Shown piece after piece: positions 1-5,031 of a DNA stretch of 5,031 nucleotides. Below the pieces are notes generated by a model. It made no database searches, had not been told where the DNA came from, and worked only from the letters and a program-made list of their open reading frames with translations. Where the stretch lies: positions 1 to 5,031 of the forward strand of contig CAAGAB010000260.1 in assembly GCA_900767685.1 (NCBI GenBank), in the 5' to 3' direction. The stretch is from an uncultured Coprococcus sp. Lineage in GTDB: Bacteria; Bacillota_A; Clostridia; Lachnospirales; Lachnospiraceae. How positions within the stretch are numbered: the first letter of the stretch is position 1; every line of letters starts with the position of its first letter. Both the position numbers and the translations under genes were made by a program.

Positions 1-841
1 CGTACAGGTCATCGCCGTACTTCTGGAGTCCGTGTGTGAACACGATGGTTATAAGGCTTTCCGTGACCTGCATGATAAATGGTGACACACCGAGGGCTGC
101 AATTGACAGGATCAGCTTGCCCTGTGGGCGCATCATTTGCGCTGATATGCGAAGACTTGCCTTGTCGGATGTCAGAAATCTTATCACCCATGCTGCGCTG
201 ATCGCCTGGGATATGATGGTTGCTATGGCAGCACCCTTGATACCTAGGTTAAGTGCAAATATGAATATAGGATCAAGAATGATGTTGCATATTGCGCCTA
301 TGAGAACTGAGGCCATGGCGGTCTTTGCCTGTCCCTGGGCTGTGATAAATGTGTTCAGTCCGGTGGTAATCATGACAAATATAGTGCCTATAAGGTAAAT
401 GCTCAGATAGTCATCGGCATGTGGATAGGTGGCATCGCTGGCACCGAAGAAATACAGAAGCGGCTTCTTCAATGTGTAGATGACAGCCATAACAATAACT
501 GTAAATATGATGAGCAGGGTTACGCCATTTGACAGGATACGTTGTGCCTTGTCCCTGTCGCCTTTGCCGAGAGCGATGGATGCCAGAGGTGCCCCGCCCG
601 CTCCCACGAACACGCTGAATGCACTCACAAGTGTGATGATCGGGAGACACAGTCCTATTCCGGTGAGTGACGCTGCGCCCACCTGGGGAATATGCCCTAT
701 ATATATTCTGTCCACTATGTTGTATAAGAGATTGATGAGCTGCGCCACAAATGTTGGAATGCCCATGGAGAGCATAAGTTTAAATATCGGCGCCGTGCCC
801 ATCCTCTCTTCGGAATTTGAAGAAATTGTACTTGTGTTCAT
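1..841 (-). CDS. MATE family multidrug/cation antiporter, N-terminal 280 residues (partial, runs off left edge)
   Basis: This is an inner-membrane antiporter of the MATE family, whose members expel drugs or metabolites in exchange for Na+ or H+. The start is the ATG at 841-839, with AAGGAG five bases upstream (852-847). The reading frame stays open to the window edge, so the C-terminal part (MATE proteins are usually about 450 residues) is missing. Visible family signatures are NLLYNIVDRIYIGH at about residues 37-50, the glycine-rich GAGGAPLASIALGKGD at about 80-95, and NTFITAQGQ followed by NIILDPIFIF at about 163-195. Hydrophobic segments lie near 21-41, 56-79, 106-124, 147-165, 176-220 and 243-268. 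The style is closest to the NorM/MepA-like clostridial group, but substrate cannot be read from sequence. It is divergent from the trp operon and probably unrelated to it. Confidence 0.93.
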   Translation of the reverse strand, partial: MNTSTISSNSEERMGTAPIFKLMLSMGIPTFVAQLINLLYNIVDRIYIGHIPQVGAASLTGIGLCLPIITLVSAFSVFVGAGGAPLASIALGKGDRDKAQRILSNGVTLLIIFTVIVMAVIYTLKKPLLYFFGASDATYPHADDYLSIYLIGTIFVMITTGLNTFITAQGQAKTAMASVLIGAICNIILDPIFIFALNLGIKGAAIATIISQAISAAWVIRFLTSDKASLRISAQMMRPQGKLILSIAALGVSPFIMQVTESLITIVFTHGLQKYGDDLY

Positions 842-864
842 AACTACTCCTTAATGTTGATAAC

Positions 865-892
865 TTTATAAAATCCGATGAAAACTTCATCG
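865..892 (-). promoter_or_regulatory. Possible MATE gene promoter with a 7-3-7 palindrome
   Basis: On the minus strand a TATAAA hexamer (870-865) lies 23 bases upstream of the MATE start codon and could be a -10 box. I see no good -35 box at the right distance. A perfect inverted repeat, CGATGAA-AAC-TTCATCG (876-892), sits just upstream, across the spacer and where a -35 box would be. That is a typical place for a repressor or activator of an efflux gene, but no regulator gene is in the window. The promoter assignment is weak; the palindrome itself is certain. Confidence 0.35.
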
Positions 893-900
893 TTCATCAT

Positions 901-969
901 GGGGACGGAGGTGCCTGACCCCATCTGCCTTTCTTCGTGGGGACGGAGGTACCTGTCCCCTCCGTCCCC
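901..969. repeat. Two-copy GC-rich palindromic repeat, REP/BIME-like
   Basis: Two 22-bp units, 901-922 and 939-960, match at 20 of 22 positions. Both begin GGGGACGGAGGT and end CCCC, and 16 bases separate them. Each unit is an imperfect palindrome: AGGTACCT is the core of the second, and ATGGGG (899-904) pairs with CCCCAT (919-924) around the first. A further TCCGTCCCC (961-969) is the exact complement of the start of the second unit, giving an alternative 9-bp stem 939-947/961-969. GC content is far above the flanks. Such paired palindromes in spacers resemble REP elements moved by REP-associated tyrosine transposases; no transposase gene is present here. Family assignment is by resemblance only. 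Confidence 0.6.
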
Positions 970-971
970 TA

Positions 972-1110
972 GGATATTTCAGTTGGGTGAGGTAGTCAAT
1001 TAGGAAATAATAAAGAAAGTATAAAATAAAGGATAAGTGGAAAAAGTCCAGTAAATATGCGGTAAACAGTAAAAAACAAGTGAAAATATGACAGAAACTT
1101 GAAAATTTAA
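972..1110. other. AT-rich spacer with no recognised feature
   Basis: About 140 bases, strongly purine-rich on the plus strand, lie between the palindromic repeats and the trp promoter. I see no convincing gene, terminator or operator. The A/T run just before the -35 box (around 1100-1111) could act as an UP element. The minus-strand open frame that spans this stretch crosses both the repeats and the promoter, and its hydrophobic translation is what AT-rich DNA gives by chance. Confidence 0.5.
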
Positions 1111-1112
1111 TC

Positions 1113-1141
1113 TTGACAAATTTACTAGGAAAGCGCATTAT
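1113..1141 (+). promoter_or_regulatory. Sigma-A type promoter of the trp operon
   Basis: A perfect TTGACA -35 box (1113-1118) is followed, after 17 bases, by CATTAT (1136-1141), which matches four of six positions of the TATAAT -10 consensus. Upstream sequence is A/T-rich. Transcription would begin near 1148, about 15-20 bases before the T-box Stem I region, which is the usual arrangement for T-box leaders. I see no other comparable promoter before trpE. Confidence 0.8.
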
Positions 1142-1369
1142 GGTTACAGATATAAGATAAACCGTTGATCAAGAGGAGTAGCGGCATATAACATGTTCAG
1201 AGAGTTGCAGGTGGTGTGATTGCAGCGATGGGAGTGCAGGTGAATGGACTTGTGAGGGCGAACCGAAAGATTTGAGAATTATATTGATGATCAAGTAGGG
1301 GAGACGGAGACCTACCGTTATAGAAGGTACATATATGATTGTATATGGTCGAGGGCATCGATATATATA

Positions 1370-1402
1370 AATATATATAAATTATTTATATATATTTTTT
1401 TT
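1370..1402 (+). other. AU-only hairpin followed by a T run inside the T-box leader
   Basis: AATATATATAAA (1370-1381) and TTTATATATATT (1385-1396) are perfect complements with a three-base loop, and T continues to 1402. The 12-bp stem contains no G or C. It lies between the Stem III-like hairpin and the antiterminator. It may be a spacer helix, a pause site or a weak terminator-like element; the pairing is certain, the function is not. Confidence 0.5.
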
Positions 1403-1413
1403 ATTTATTGATG

Positions 1414-1454
1414 AATTTAGGTGGCACCGCAGGAGATTAGATTTCTTGTCCTAA
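1414..1454 (+). promoter_or_regulatory. T-box antiterminator
   Basis: Lower helix TTAGG (1417-1421) pairs with CCTAA (1450-1454). The seven-base bulge TGGCACC (1422-1428) is where the uncharged tRNA-Trp acceptor end would bind. Upper helix GCAGGAGA (1429-1436) pairs with TTTCTTGT (1442-1449), using three G-U pairs, over a five-base loop. The structure uses bases needed by both downstream terminators, so it cannot coexist with either one. The bulge size and position match the known T-box antiterminator. Confidence 0.88.
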
Positions 1455-1500
1455 TGTTAGTAGGATAAGGAATTTTTTTTATGTCCTGTGGTGCTTTTTT
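1424..1500 (+). terminator. Outer intrinsic terminator of the T-box
   Basis: GCACCGCAGGA (1424-1434) pairs with TCCTGTGGTGC (1484-1494) through 11 bp with one G-U pair, followed by six T (1495-1500). The left arm is part of the T-box sequence itself, so the stem excludes the antiterminator. The loop encloses the inner terminator hairpin; both can fold together as one nested structure. Confidence 0.85.
1441..1480 (+). terminator. Inner intrinsic terminator of the T-box
   Basis: A 13-bp stem forms between 1441-1453 and 1461-1473 (core CTTGTCCTA with TAGGATAAG, two G-U pairs, seven-base loop), followed at once by a run of eight T (1473-1480). Its left arm is the right arm of the antiterminator, so tRNA binding would prevent it. 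It lies wholly inside the loop of the outer terminator. Confidence 0.75.
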
Positions 1501-1628
1501 AGTTTGCAGAAAGACATGTGACATTTGATAGATCCTTTGACGATAGCCTGATAGACATATATGAAAGAGATGAGCACAGGGAAATTTATTGAATGCATGA
1601 TAGTGTTCAAAAACAAGGAGGATGAGAC

Positions 1629-3107
1629 ATGATAAGACCAGAACTTAGCGAGGCAAAGAAATATGCGGCGGACGGATACAGGATGGTTCCGGTGTGCTGT
1701 GAGATGTTATCGGATGTGATCACACCGATCAACTTACTCAGAAAGCTGAAAGCGGCGAATGAGCACTGTTACATACTTGAGAGCGTGGAGAATCAGGAGG
1801 TGTGGGGACGATACACATTTCTTGGTTACAATCCAAAGCTTGATGTCACATGCATGAATGGACACATACAGCTCAAGGATATAGATGGAAATGTGATAAA
1901 GGAAGCAGACGATATTCATCCTGAGGTATTCATCAGAGGGATACTCAAGGATTACAGGAGTCCGAAGATAGAAGGACTTCCAACATTTACAGGAGGTTTT
2001 GTCGGTTACTTCTCATATGATTACATAAAGTACAGTGAGAAGAAGCTTGTGATCGATGCCGAGGATGATGAAGGGTTTCAGGATCTGGATCTGATGTTAT
2101 TTGACAAGGTCATTGCATTTGACAATTTCAAGTCAAAGCTGATCCTCATTGCAAATGCTGACACATCCGATATAGAAGCTGGATATGCAAATGCACTTGC
2201 TGATATAGAAGATATGAAGAAGCTCATCCTCGATGGAGAGATGGCAGAGATAGAGCCGGTTAAGATGAAGAGTGATTTCAAGCCGCTGTTTGACAAAGAG
2301 AAGTATTGCAGCATGGTTGAGAGGGCAAAGAAGTACATATTTGAGGGAGATATCTTCCAAGTGGTTCTGTCCAACAGACTTGAGGCTGAGATGGAGGGAT
2401 CGCTGTTCAACACGTACAGGATTCTCAGAAGTACAAATCCTTCACCGTATATGTTCTACTTCAGCGGAGACCAGATAGAGGTTGCGGGCGCATCGCCTGA
2501 GACACTGGTAAAGCTTGAAAATGGCGTGCTTCACACATTTCCACTTGCTGGAACGAGACCAAGGGGAAAGACAAAGGAAGAGGATATGAGACTTGAGGCC
2601 GGACTTATGGCGGATGAGAAGGAGCTGGCAGAACACAACATGCTGGTGGATCTCGGAAGAAATGATCTTGGCAAGATAAGCAAGTTCGGAACTGTTGAGG
2701 TTGAGCAGTATATGAAGGTCCAGAGGTACTCACATGTAATGCATATAGGTTCAACAGTCAGGGGGGAGATCGACGACAGCAGATTCGATGAGCTGTCAGC
2801 AGTGGATGCGGTTCTCCCAGCGGGCACACTCTCAGGAGCACCGAAGATCAGAGCGTGTCAGATTATCAACGAGCTGGAGGACAACAAGAGAGGAATATAT
2901 GGCGGTGCCATAGGATACATAGATTTCACAGGGAATCTTGATACATGTATAGCCATAAGAATCGCATACAAAAAAGGCGACAAAGTATTTGTCAGATCGG
3001 GAGCGGGAATCGTCGCAGACAGTGTTCCGGAAAATGAGTTCCAGGAATGTATCAACAAGGCAAAAGCAGTTACTACAGCACTCACAATGAGCCAATATAT
3101 ATCATAA
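1629..3107 (+). CDS. trpE: Anthranilate synthase component I (TrpE)
   Basis: TrpE converts chorismate to anthranilate with ammonia delivered by TrpG, the first committed step of tryptophan synthesis in the cytoplasm. The 492 residues match the usual length of about 490-520. The N-terminal domain has ILESVE (49-54), the LLES-type element of the tryptophan feedback site, and NPSPYMFYF (270-278) is its second part. The chorismate-binding domain has GASPE (287-291), PLAGTRPRG (305-313), HNMLVDLGRND (336-346), the VMH histidine at 372, AGTLSGAPK (398-406) and RSGAGIVADS (456-465). Alanine 307 in PLAGT, where PabB has lysine, favours anthranilate over aminodeoxychorismate synthesis. The start ATG has AAGGAGG seven bases upstream (1615-1621). 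It is the first gene after the T-box, and its stop codon falls within a hairpin. Confidence 0.97.
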   Translation: MIRPELSEAKKYAADGYRMVPVCCEMLSDVITPINLLRKLKAANEHCYILESVENQEVWGRYTFLGYNPKLDVTCMNGHIQLKDIDGNVIKEADDIHPEVFIRGILKDYRSPKIEGLPTFTGGFVGYFSYDYIKYSEKKLVIDAEDDEGFQDLDLMLFDKVIAFDNFKSKLILIANADTSDIEAGYANALADIEDMKKLILDGEMAEIEPVKMKSDFKPLFDKEKYCSMVERAKKYIFEGDIFQVVLSNRLEAEMEGSLFNTYRILRSTNPSPYMFYFSGDQIEVAGASPETLVKLENGVLHTFPLAGTRPRGKTKEEDMRLEAGLMADEKELAEHNMLVDLGRNDLGKISKFGTVEVEQYMKVQRYSHVMHIGSTVRGEIDDSRFDELSAVDAVLPAGTLSGAPKIRACQIINELEDNKRGIYGGAIGYIDFTGNLDTCIAIRIAYKKGDKVFVRSGAGIVADSVPENEFQECINKAKAVTTALTMSQYIS

Positions 3108-3197
3108 GGAGGACCCGCTTGCGGGAGATTCCTTATGATAATGCGTGCGCCGCGCGGAGCGCCTCTCATGCGCATGCACAATAAAAATAAGGAGGAC
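3100..3197 (+). repeat. GC-rich hairpin segment between trpE and trpG, bracketed by an 11-bp direct repeat
   Basis: ATAAGGAGGAC occurs at 3104-3114 and again at 3187-3197. The first copy overlaps the trpE stop and is a Shine-Dalgarno sequence with no evident gene; the second is the real trpG site. Between them, TATCATAAGGA (3100-3110) pairs with TCCTTATGATA (3130-3140) around an inner CCCG/CGGG stem (3114-3117/3122-3125). Next comes a second palindromic patch with ATGCG/CGCAT (3141-3145/3171-3175) and GCGC/GCGC. No T run follows, so it is not a standard terminator. It could be a miniature insertion, an mRNA-stabilising structure or a polarity element. Confidence 0.6.
3189..3195 (+). promoter_or_regulatory. 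Ribosome binding site that fixes the trpG start
   Basis: AAGGAGG ends nine bases before the ATG at 3205. The frame stays open upstream to a GTG at 3145, but that start has no ribosome binding site and would add 20 arginine- and cysteine-rich residues unlike any TrpG N-terminus. Confidence 0.85.
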
Positions 3198-3204
3198 AAA
3201 ACAA

Positions 3205-3771
3205 ATGACAATACTTATAGATAATTATGACAGCTTCTCCTACAACCTGTATCAGCTTGTGGGGGCAATAAATCCGGATATAAAGGTTATAAGAAACGAT
3301 GAGTTCACCTGTGAGGAGATCGAGGCGATGAATCCGGATCACATAATCATCTCACCAGGACCCGGAAGACCTTCGGATGCGGGAATGTGTGAGGAAGCGG
3401 TGAGATATTTTGCAGGAAAAGTACCGATACTCGGCGTGTGTCTCGGACATCAGGCGATTTGTGAGACATATGGTGCGACAGTCACATATGCAAAGAAACT
3501 TATGCATGGAAAGATGTCGCTGGTTGATGTGGATCTGAACTGCAGATTGTTCAGAGGACTTCAGAGTAAGATACAGGTTGCCAGATATCATTCACTGGCA
3601 GCAGTCGATGAGAATTTCCCGGAATGTCTGGAGGTCACAGCCAGGACGGAGGAGGGAGAGATCATGGCAGTGAAACACAGGGATTATGAGGTATATGGAG
3701 TTCAGTTCCATCCGGAGTCGATACTGACACCGAAGGGCAAGATAATGCTCAGGAATTTTTTAGAGATATAA
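3205..3771 (+). CDS. trpG: Anthranilate synthase component II, glutamine amidotransferase (TrpG)
   Basis: TrpG hydrolyses glutamine and channels ammonia to TrpE. It is a class I (triad) amidotransferase of 188 residues, the normal size for an unfused TrpG. It opens with ILIDNYDSFSYNL (3-15), typical of the TrpG/PabA family. SPGPGRP (50-56) forms the oxyanion-hole region. The nucleophile is Cys79 in GVCLGHQAI, and the His169/Glu171 pair lies in VQFHPES, completing the triad. It follows trpE after 97 bases and precedes trpD by 18. Operon position makes anthranilate synthesis its main role; in some bacteria one such subunit also serves PabB in folate synthesis, which cannot be excluded. It is not fused to TrpD as in enteric bacteria. 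Confidence 0.96.
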   Translation: MTILIDNYDSFSYNLYQLVGAINPDIKVIRNDEFTCEEIEAMNPDHIIISPGPGRPSDAGMCEEAVRYFAGKVPILGVCLGHQAICETYGATVTYAKKLMHGKMSLVDVDLNCRLFRGLQSKIQVARYHSLAAVDENFPECLEVTARTEEGEIMAVKHRDYEVYGVQFHPESILTPKGKIMLRNFLEI

Positions 3772-3774
3772 AAT

Positions 3775-3781
3775 AAGGAGG
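3775..3781 (+). promoter_or_regulatory. Ribosome binding site that decides the trpD start
   Basis: AAGGAGG ends only two bases before the ATG at 3784 but eight bases before the in-frame ATG at 3790. Two bases is too close for initiation, so 3790 is the likely start; it also yields the family-like N-terminus MIQETLKKV. Confidence 0.75.
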
Positions 3782-3789
3782 ATATGGCG

Positions 3790-4803
3790 ATGATACAGGA
3801 AACTCTTAAGAAGGTAGCAGCAGGACAGGATCTTACATACGATGAGGCATATGCCAGCATGGATGAGATATTCAGCGGCCAGGTGCCGGGAGAGACAACG
3901 GCGGGATATCTCACAGCGCTTCACATGAAGGGCGAGACGCTTGACGAGATAACAGCCAGTGCAAATGGAATGAGAGACCATGCGGAGTCTCTTCCACATG
4001 ACGGAATAGATGTTCTTGAGATCGTGGGAACAGGCGGAGATTGTGCGAATTCATTTAACATATCGACAACGAGTGGTATAGTTGCAGCAGCGGCCGGAGT
4101 ACCGATCGCAAAGCACGGTAACAGAAGCGTATCAAGCAAGAGTGGAGCAGCAGATGTCCTTGAGGCTCTTGGTGTAAATATTTCCATATCACCTGAAAAG
4201 ATGGGCAAGGTTCTTGCTGAGTGCAACATGAGCTTTATGTTTGCCCAGGTTTATCACAAGGCGATGAAATATGCAGGTCCGGTCAGAAAGGCACTTGGAA
4301 TACCGACAGTATTCAATATCCTTGGACCTCTCACCAACCCGGCAAAGGCTCAGATGCAGATCATGGGAGTATACAAGGAGGAGCTTGTTGATCAGATGGC
4401 TCCTGTACTTGTTGGTCTTGGCGTAAAACGGGGACTTGTTGTATACGGACAGGATTGTTTGGATGAGATATCCATGAGCGCACCTACAACAGTTGCAGAG
4501 ATCAAAGATGGCGAGATCACAAAGTACGAGATCAAGCCAGAGGATTTCGGATTTGAGAGATGCAGCAAGGAGGATCTGGTGGGCGGCGATCCTGAGGAGA
4601 ACGCGCAGATTACCCGCGATATCCTGTCAGGCAAGATCAAAGGAGCCAAGAGAAATGCAGTTGTACTGAACGCAGCAGCTTGTATCTACATTGCAGGCAA
4701 GGCAGACTCCATAGCGGATGGAATAAAGGTAGCAGAGGACGTGATCGACAGTGGCAAGGCTGCTGAGACGCTTGATGCATTTGTAAGACTGACAAATGAG
4801 TAG
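3790..4803 (+). CDS. trpD: Anthranilate phosphoribosyltransferase (TrpD)
   Basis: TrpD transfers phosphoribosyl from PRPP to anthranilate, the second step of the branch. From the ATG at 3790 it has 337 residues, the typical length; starting at 3784 would add Met-Ala. An N-terminal helical domain contains the [14 protein letters not shown] region (about 31-44). The PRPP and magnesium site shows GTGGD (80-84), NIST (90-93), KHGNRS (108-113) and SSKSGAAD (115-122). An anthranilate-site region, [10 protein letters not shown], lies at about 161-170 with its conserved arginine, followed by [15 protein letters not shown] (224-228) carries the Asp-Glu magnesium pair. The gene looks intact. The trpG stop is 18 bases upstream, so translation of the two is probably closely linked. 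Confidence 0.97.
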   Translation: MIQETLKKVAAGQDLTYDEAYASMDEIFSGQVPGETTAGYLTALHMKGETLDEITASANGMRDHAESLPHDGIDVLEIVGTGGDCANSFNISTTSGIVAAAAGVPIAKHGNRSVSSKSGAADVLEALGVNISISPEKMGKVLAECNMSFMFAQVYHKAMKYAGPVRKALGIPTVFNILGPLTNPAKAQMQIMGVYKEELVDQMAPVLVGLGVKRGLVVYGQDCLDEISMSAPTTVAEIKDGEITKYEIKPEDFGFERCSKEDLVGGDPEENAQITRDILSGKIKGAKRNAVVLNAAACIYIAGKADSIADGIKVAEDVIDSGKAAETLDAFVRLTNE

Positions 4804-4852
4804 ATAAGTTTCATCACAGACTATGATAGAAAGTTGTATAGAGAGGTAAGAG

Positions 4853-5031
4853 ATGATATTAGATGAGATAGCTGCAAAGACAAAGGAACGTGTGGCAGAG
4901 CAGAAGAAAAAGGTTCCTCTTGAGGAGATGAAGAGACAGGCACTTGACATAGTTGCCAGAGAGACGGATAACGGCAGCAGCCCATATAGTAAGTTCCCAT
5001 TTAGGGATAATCTGACGGCAGATGGAATATC
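4853..5031 (+). CDS. trpC: Indole-3-glycerol phosphate synthase (TrpC), N-terminal part (cut by right edge)
   Basis: Fifty-nine codons are visible. The product starts MILDEIAAKTKERV and continues to a KFPFRDNL stretch near residues 48-55 and DGIS at the edge. This is the N-terminal helix region of IGPS, which precedes the first barrel strand; the catalytic lysine and SPS motif would lie beyond the window. IGPS closes the indole ring from CdRP, the step after TrpD and TrpF. It follows trpD by 49 bases. The ribosome binding site is weaker than the others, GAGAGG (4841-4846) six bases before the ATG, so expression may be lower. Identification rests on the N-terminus plus operon position. Confidence 0.88.
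   Translation, partial: MILDEIAAKTKERVAEQKKKVPLEEMKRQALDIVARETDNGSSPYSKFPFRDNLTADGI

Larger units (their letters stand above)
1148..1500 (+). promoter_or_regulatory. Tryptophan-specific T-box riboswitch leader (tRNA-Trp sensing)
   Basis: This transcribed leader measures charging of tRNA-Trp and controls readthrough into trpEGDC. Stem I lies at about 1161-1275. It shows the AGTA (1177-1180) and GAA (1242-1244) pieces of the specifier-loop S-turn, then the specifier codon TGG (1245-1247), which pairs with the Trp anticodon. Above it are the AGAGAG bulge motif (1199-1204) and a distal loop with GGTGTGA (1213-1219) closed by TTGCAG/TTGCAG (1205-1210/1220-1225). A Stem III-like hairpin is GTAGG/CCTAC (1295-1299/1311-1315), followed by CCGTTA. 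The T-box core (1414-1430) contains TGGC (1422-1425); its C would pair with a G discriminator base, as bacterial tRNA-Trp has. Uncharged tRNA should stabilise the antiterminator and raise expression. The specifier, the discriminator match and the downstream genes all point to tryptophan. Confidence 0.93.

Noticed and set aside
36..854. Plus-strand open frames of 120 and 124 codons
   Set aside because: They lie antisense to the clear MATE coding frame and show no family-like motifs.
887..1138. Minus-strand open frame of 83 codons in the spacer
   Set aside because: It crosses the palindromic repeats and the trp promoter, and its Phe/Leu/Tyr-rich translation is what AT-rich DNA gives by chance.
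1165..1294. TTGATCA (1165-1171) and TGATCAA (1288-1294) as an operator pair
   Set aside because: They are better explained as possible base-pairing at the foot of the T-box Stem I region; there is no other sign of a DNA-binding site.
1148..1628. Trp-rich leader peptide or TRAP-type attenuation
   Set aside because: There is no short frame with tandem Trp codons and no regular series of GAG/UAG triplets; the T-box explains the leader.
1561..1632. A 23-codon open frame whose TGA overlaps the trpE ATG (ATGA)
   Set aside because: It has no ribosome binding site and no Trp codon, and trpE has its own strong AAGGAGG; the overlap is probably chance.
3108..3140. Intrinsic terminator after trpE
   Set aside because: The hairpin is not followed by a T run, and trpG continues the same pathway downstream.
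3145..3204. Upstream GTG start for trpG adding 20 residues
   Set aside because: It has no ribosome binding site, its translation is unlike TrpG, and it lies inside the GC-rich hairpin segment; the ATG at 3205 has AAGGAGG at good spacing.
1629..3771. PabB/PabA (folate) pair instead of TrpE/TrpG
   Set aside because: The PLAGT alanine, the feedback-site motifs, the Trp T-box and the adjacent trpD and trpC all favour anthranilate synthase.

Overview
The window looks like chromosomal DNA from a Gram-positive, Clostridia-type bacterium, most likely a Lachnospiraceae relative (inference). The evidence is strong AAGGAGG ribosome binding sites, heavy use of AGA and ATA codons, AT-rich spacers, and a tryptophan operon controlled by a T-box RNA rather than by TrpR or a leader peptide. 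I see no new defence or mobile system; the window is mostly ordinary metabolism. The unusual parts are RNA and repeat structures in the spacers.

Layout. Positions 1-841 (minus strand) carry the first 280 residues of a MATE-family drug/sodium-type antiporter that runs off the left edge. Positions 842-1628 are a divergent, gene-free spacer. It holds a palindrome next to the MATE start, two copies of a 22-bp GC-rich palindromic repeat resembling REP sequences (901-969), an AT-rich stretch with nothing recognisable, a good sigma-A promoter (1113-1141), and then a complete T-box leader. The T-box has a UGG (Trp) specifier codon at 1245-1247 and a UGGC tRNA-end-binding bulge. Its antiterminator (1417-1454) excludes two nested intrinsic terminators (1441-1480 and 1424-1500).

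From 1629 rightward runs the trp operon: trpE (1629-3107), trpG (3205-3771), trpD (3790-4803) and the start of trpC (4853, cut by the right edge). TrpE and TrpG together make anthranilate from chorismate and glutamine. TrpD adds phosphoribosyl, and TrpC closes the indole ring. Scarce charged tRNA-Trp should stabilise the antiterminator and switch the operon on; charged tRNA-Trp lets both terminators form. TrpE also carries the motifs of the tryptophan feedback site.

The genes are tightly spaced except for a 97-nt GC-rich, hairpin-forming segment between trpE and trpG. It begins with an orphan Shine-Dalgarno sequence, and an 11-bp direct repeat brackets it, so it may be a small insertion.
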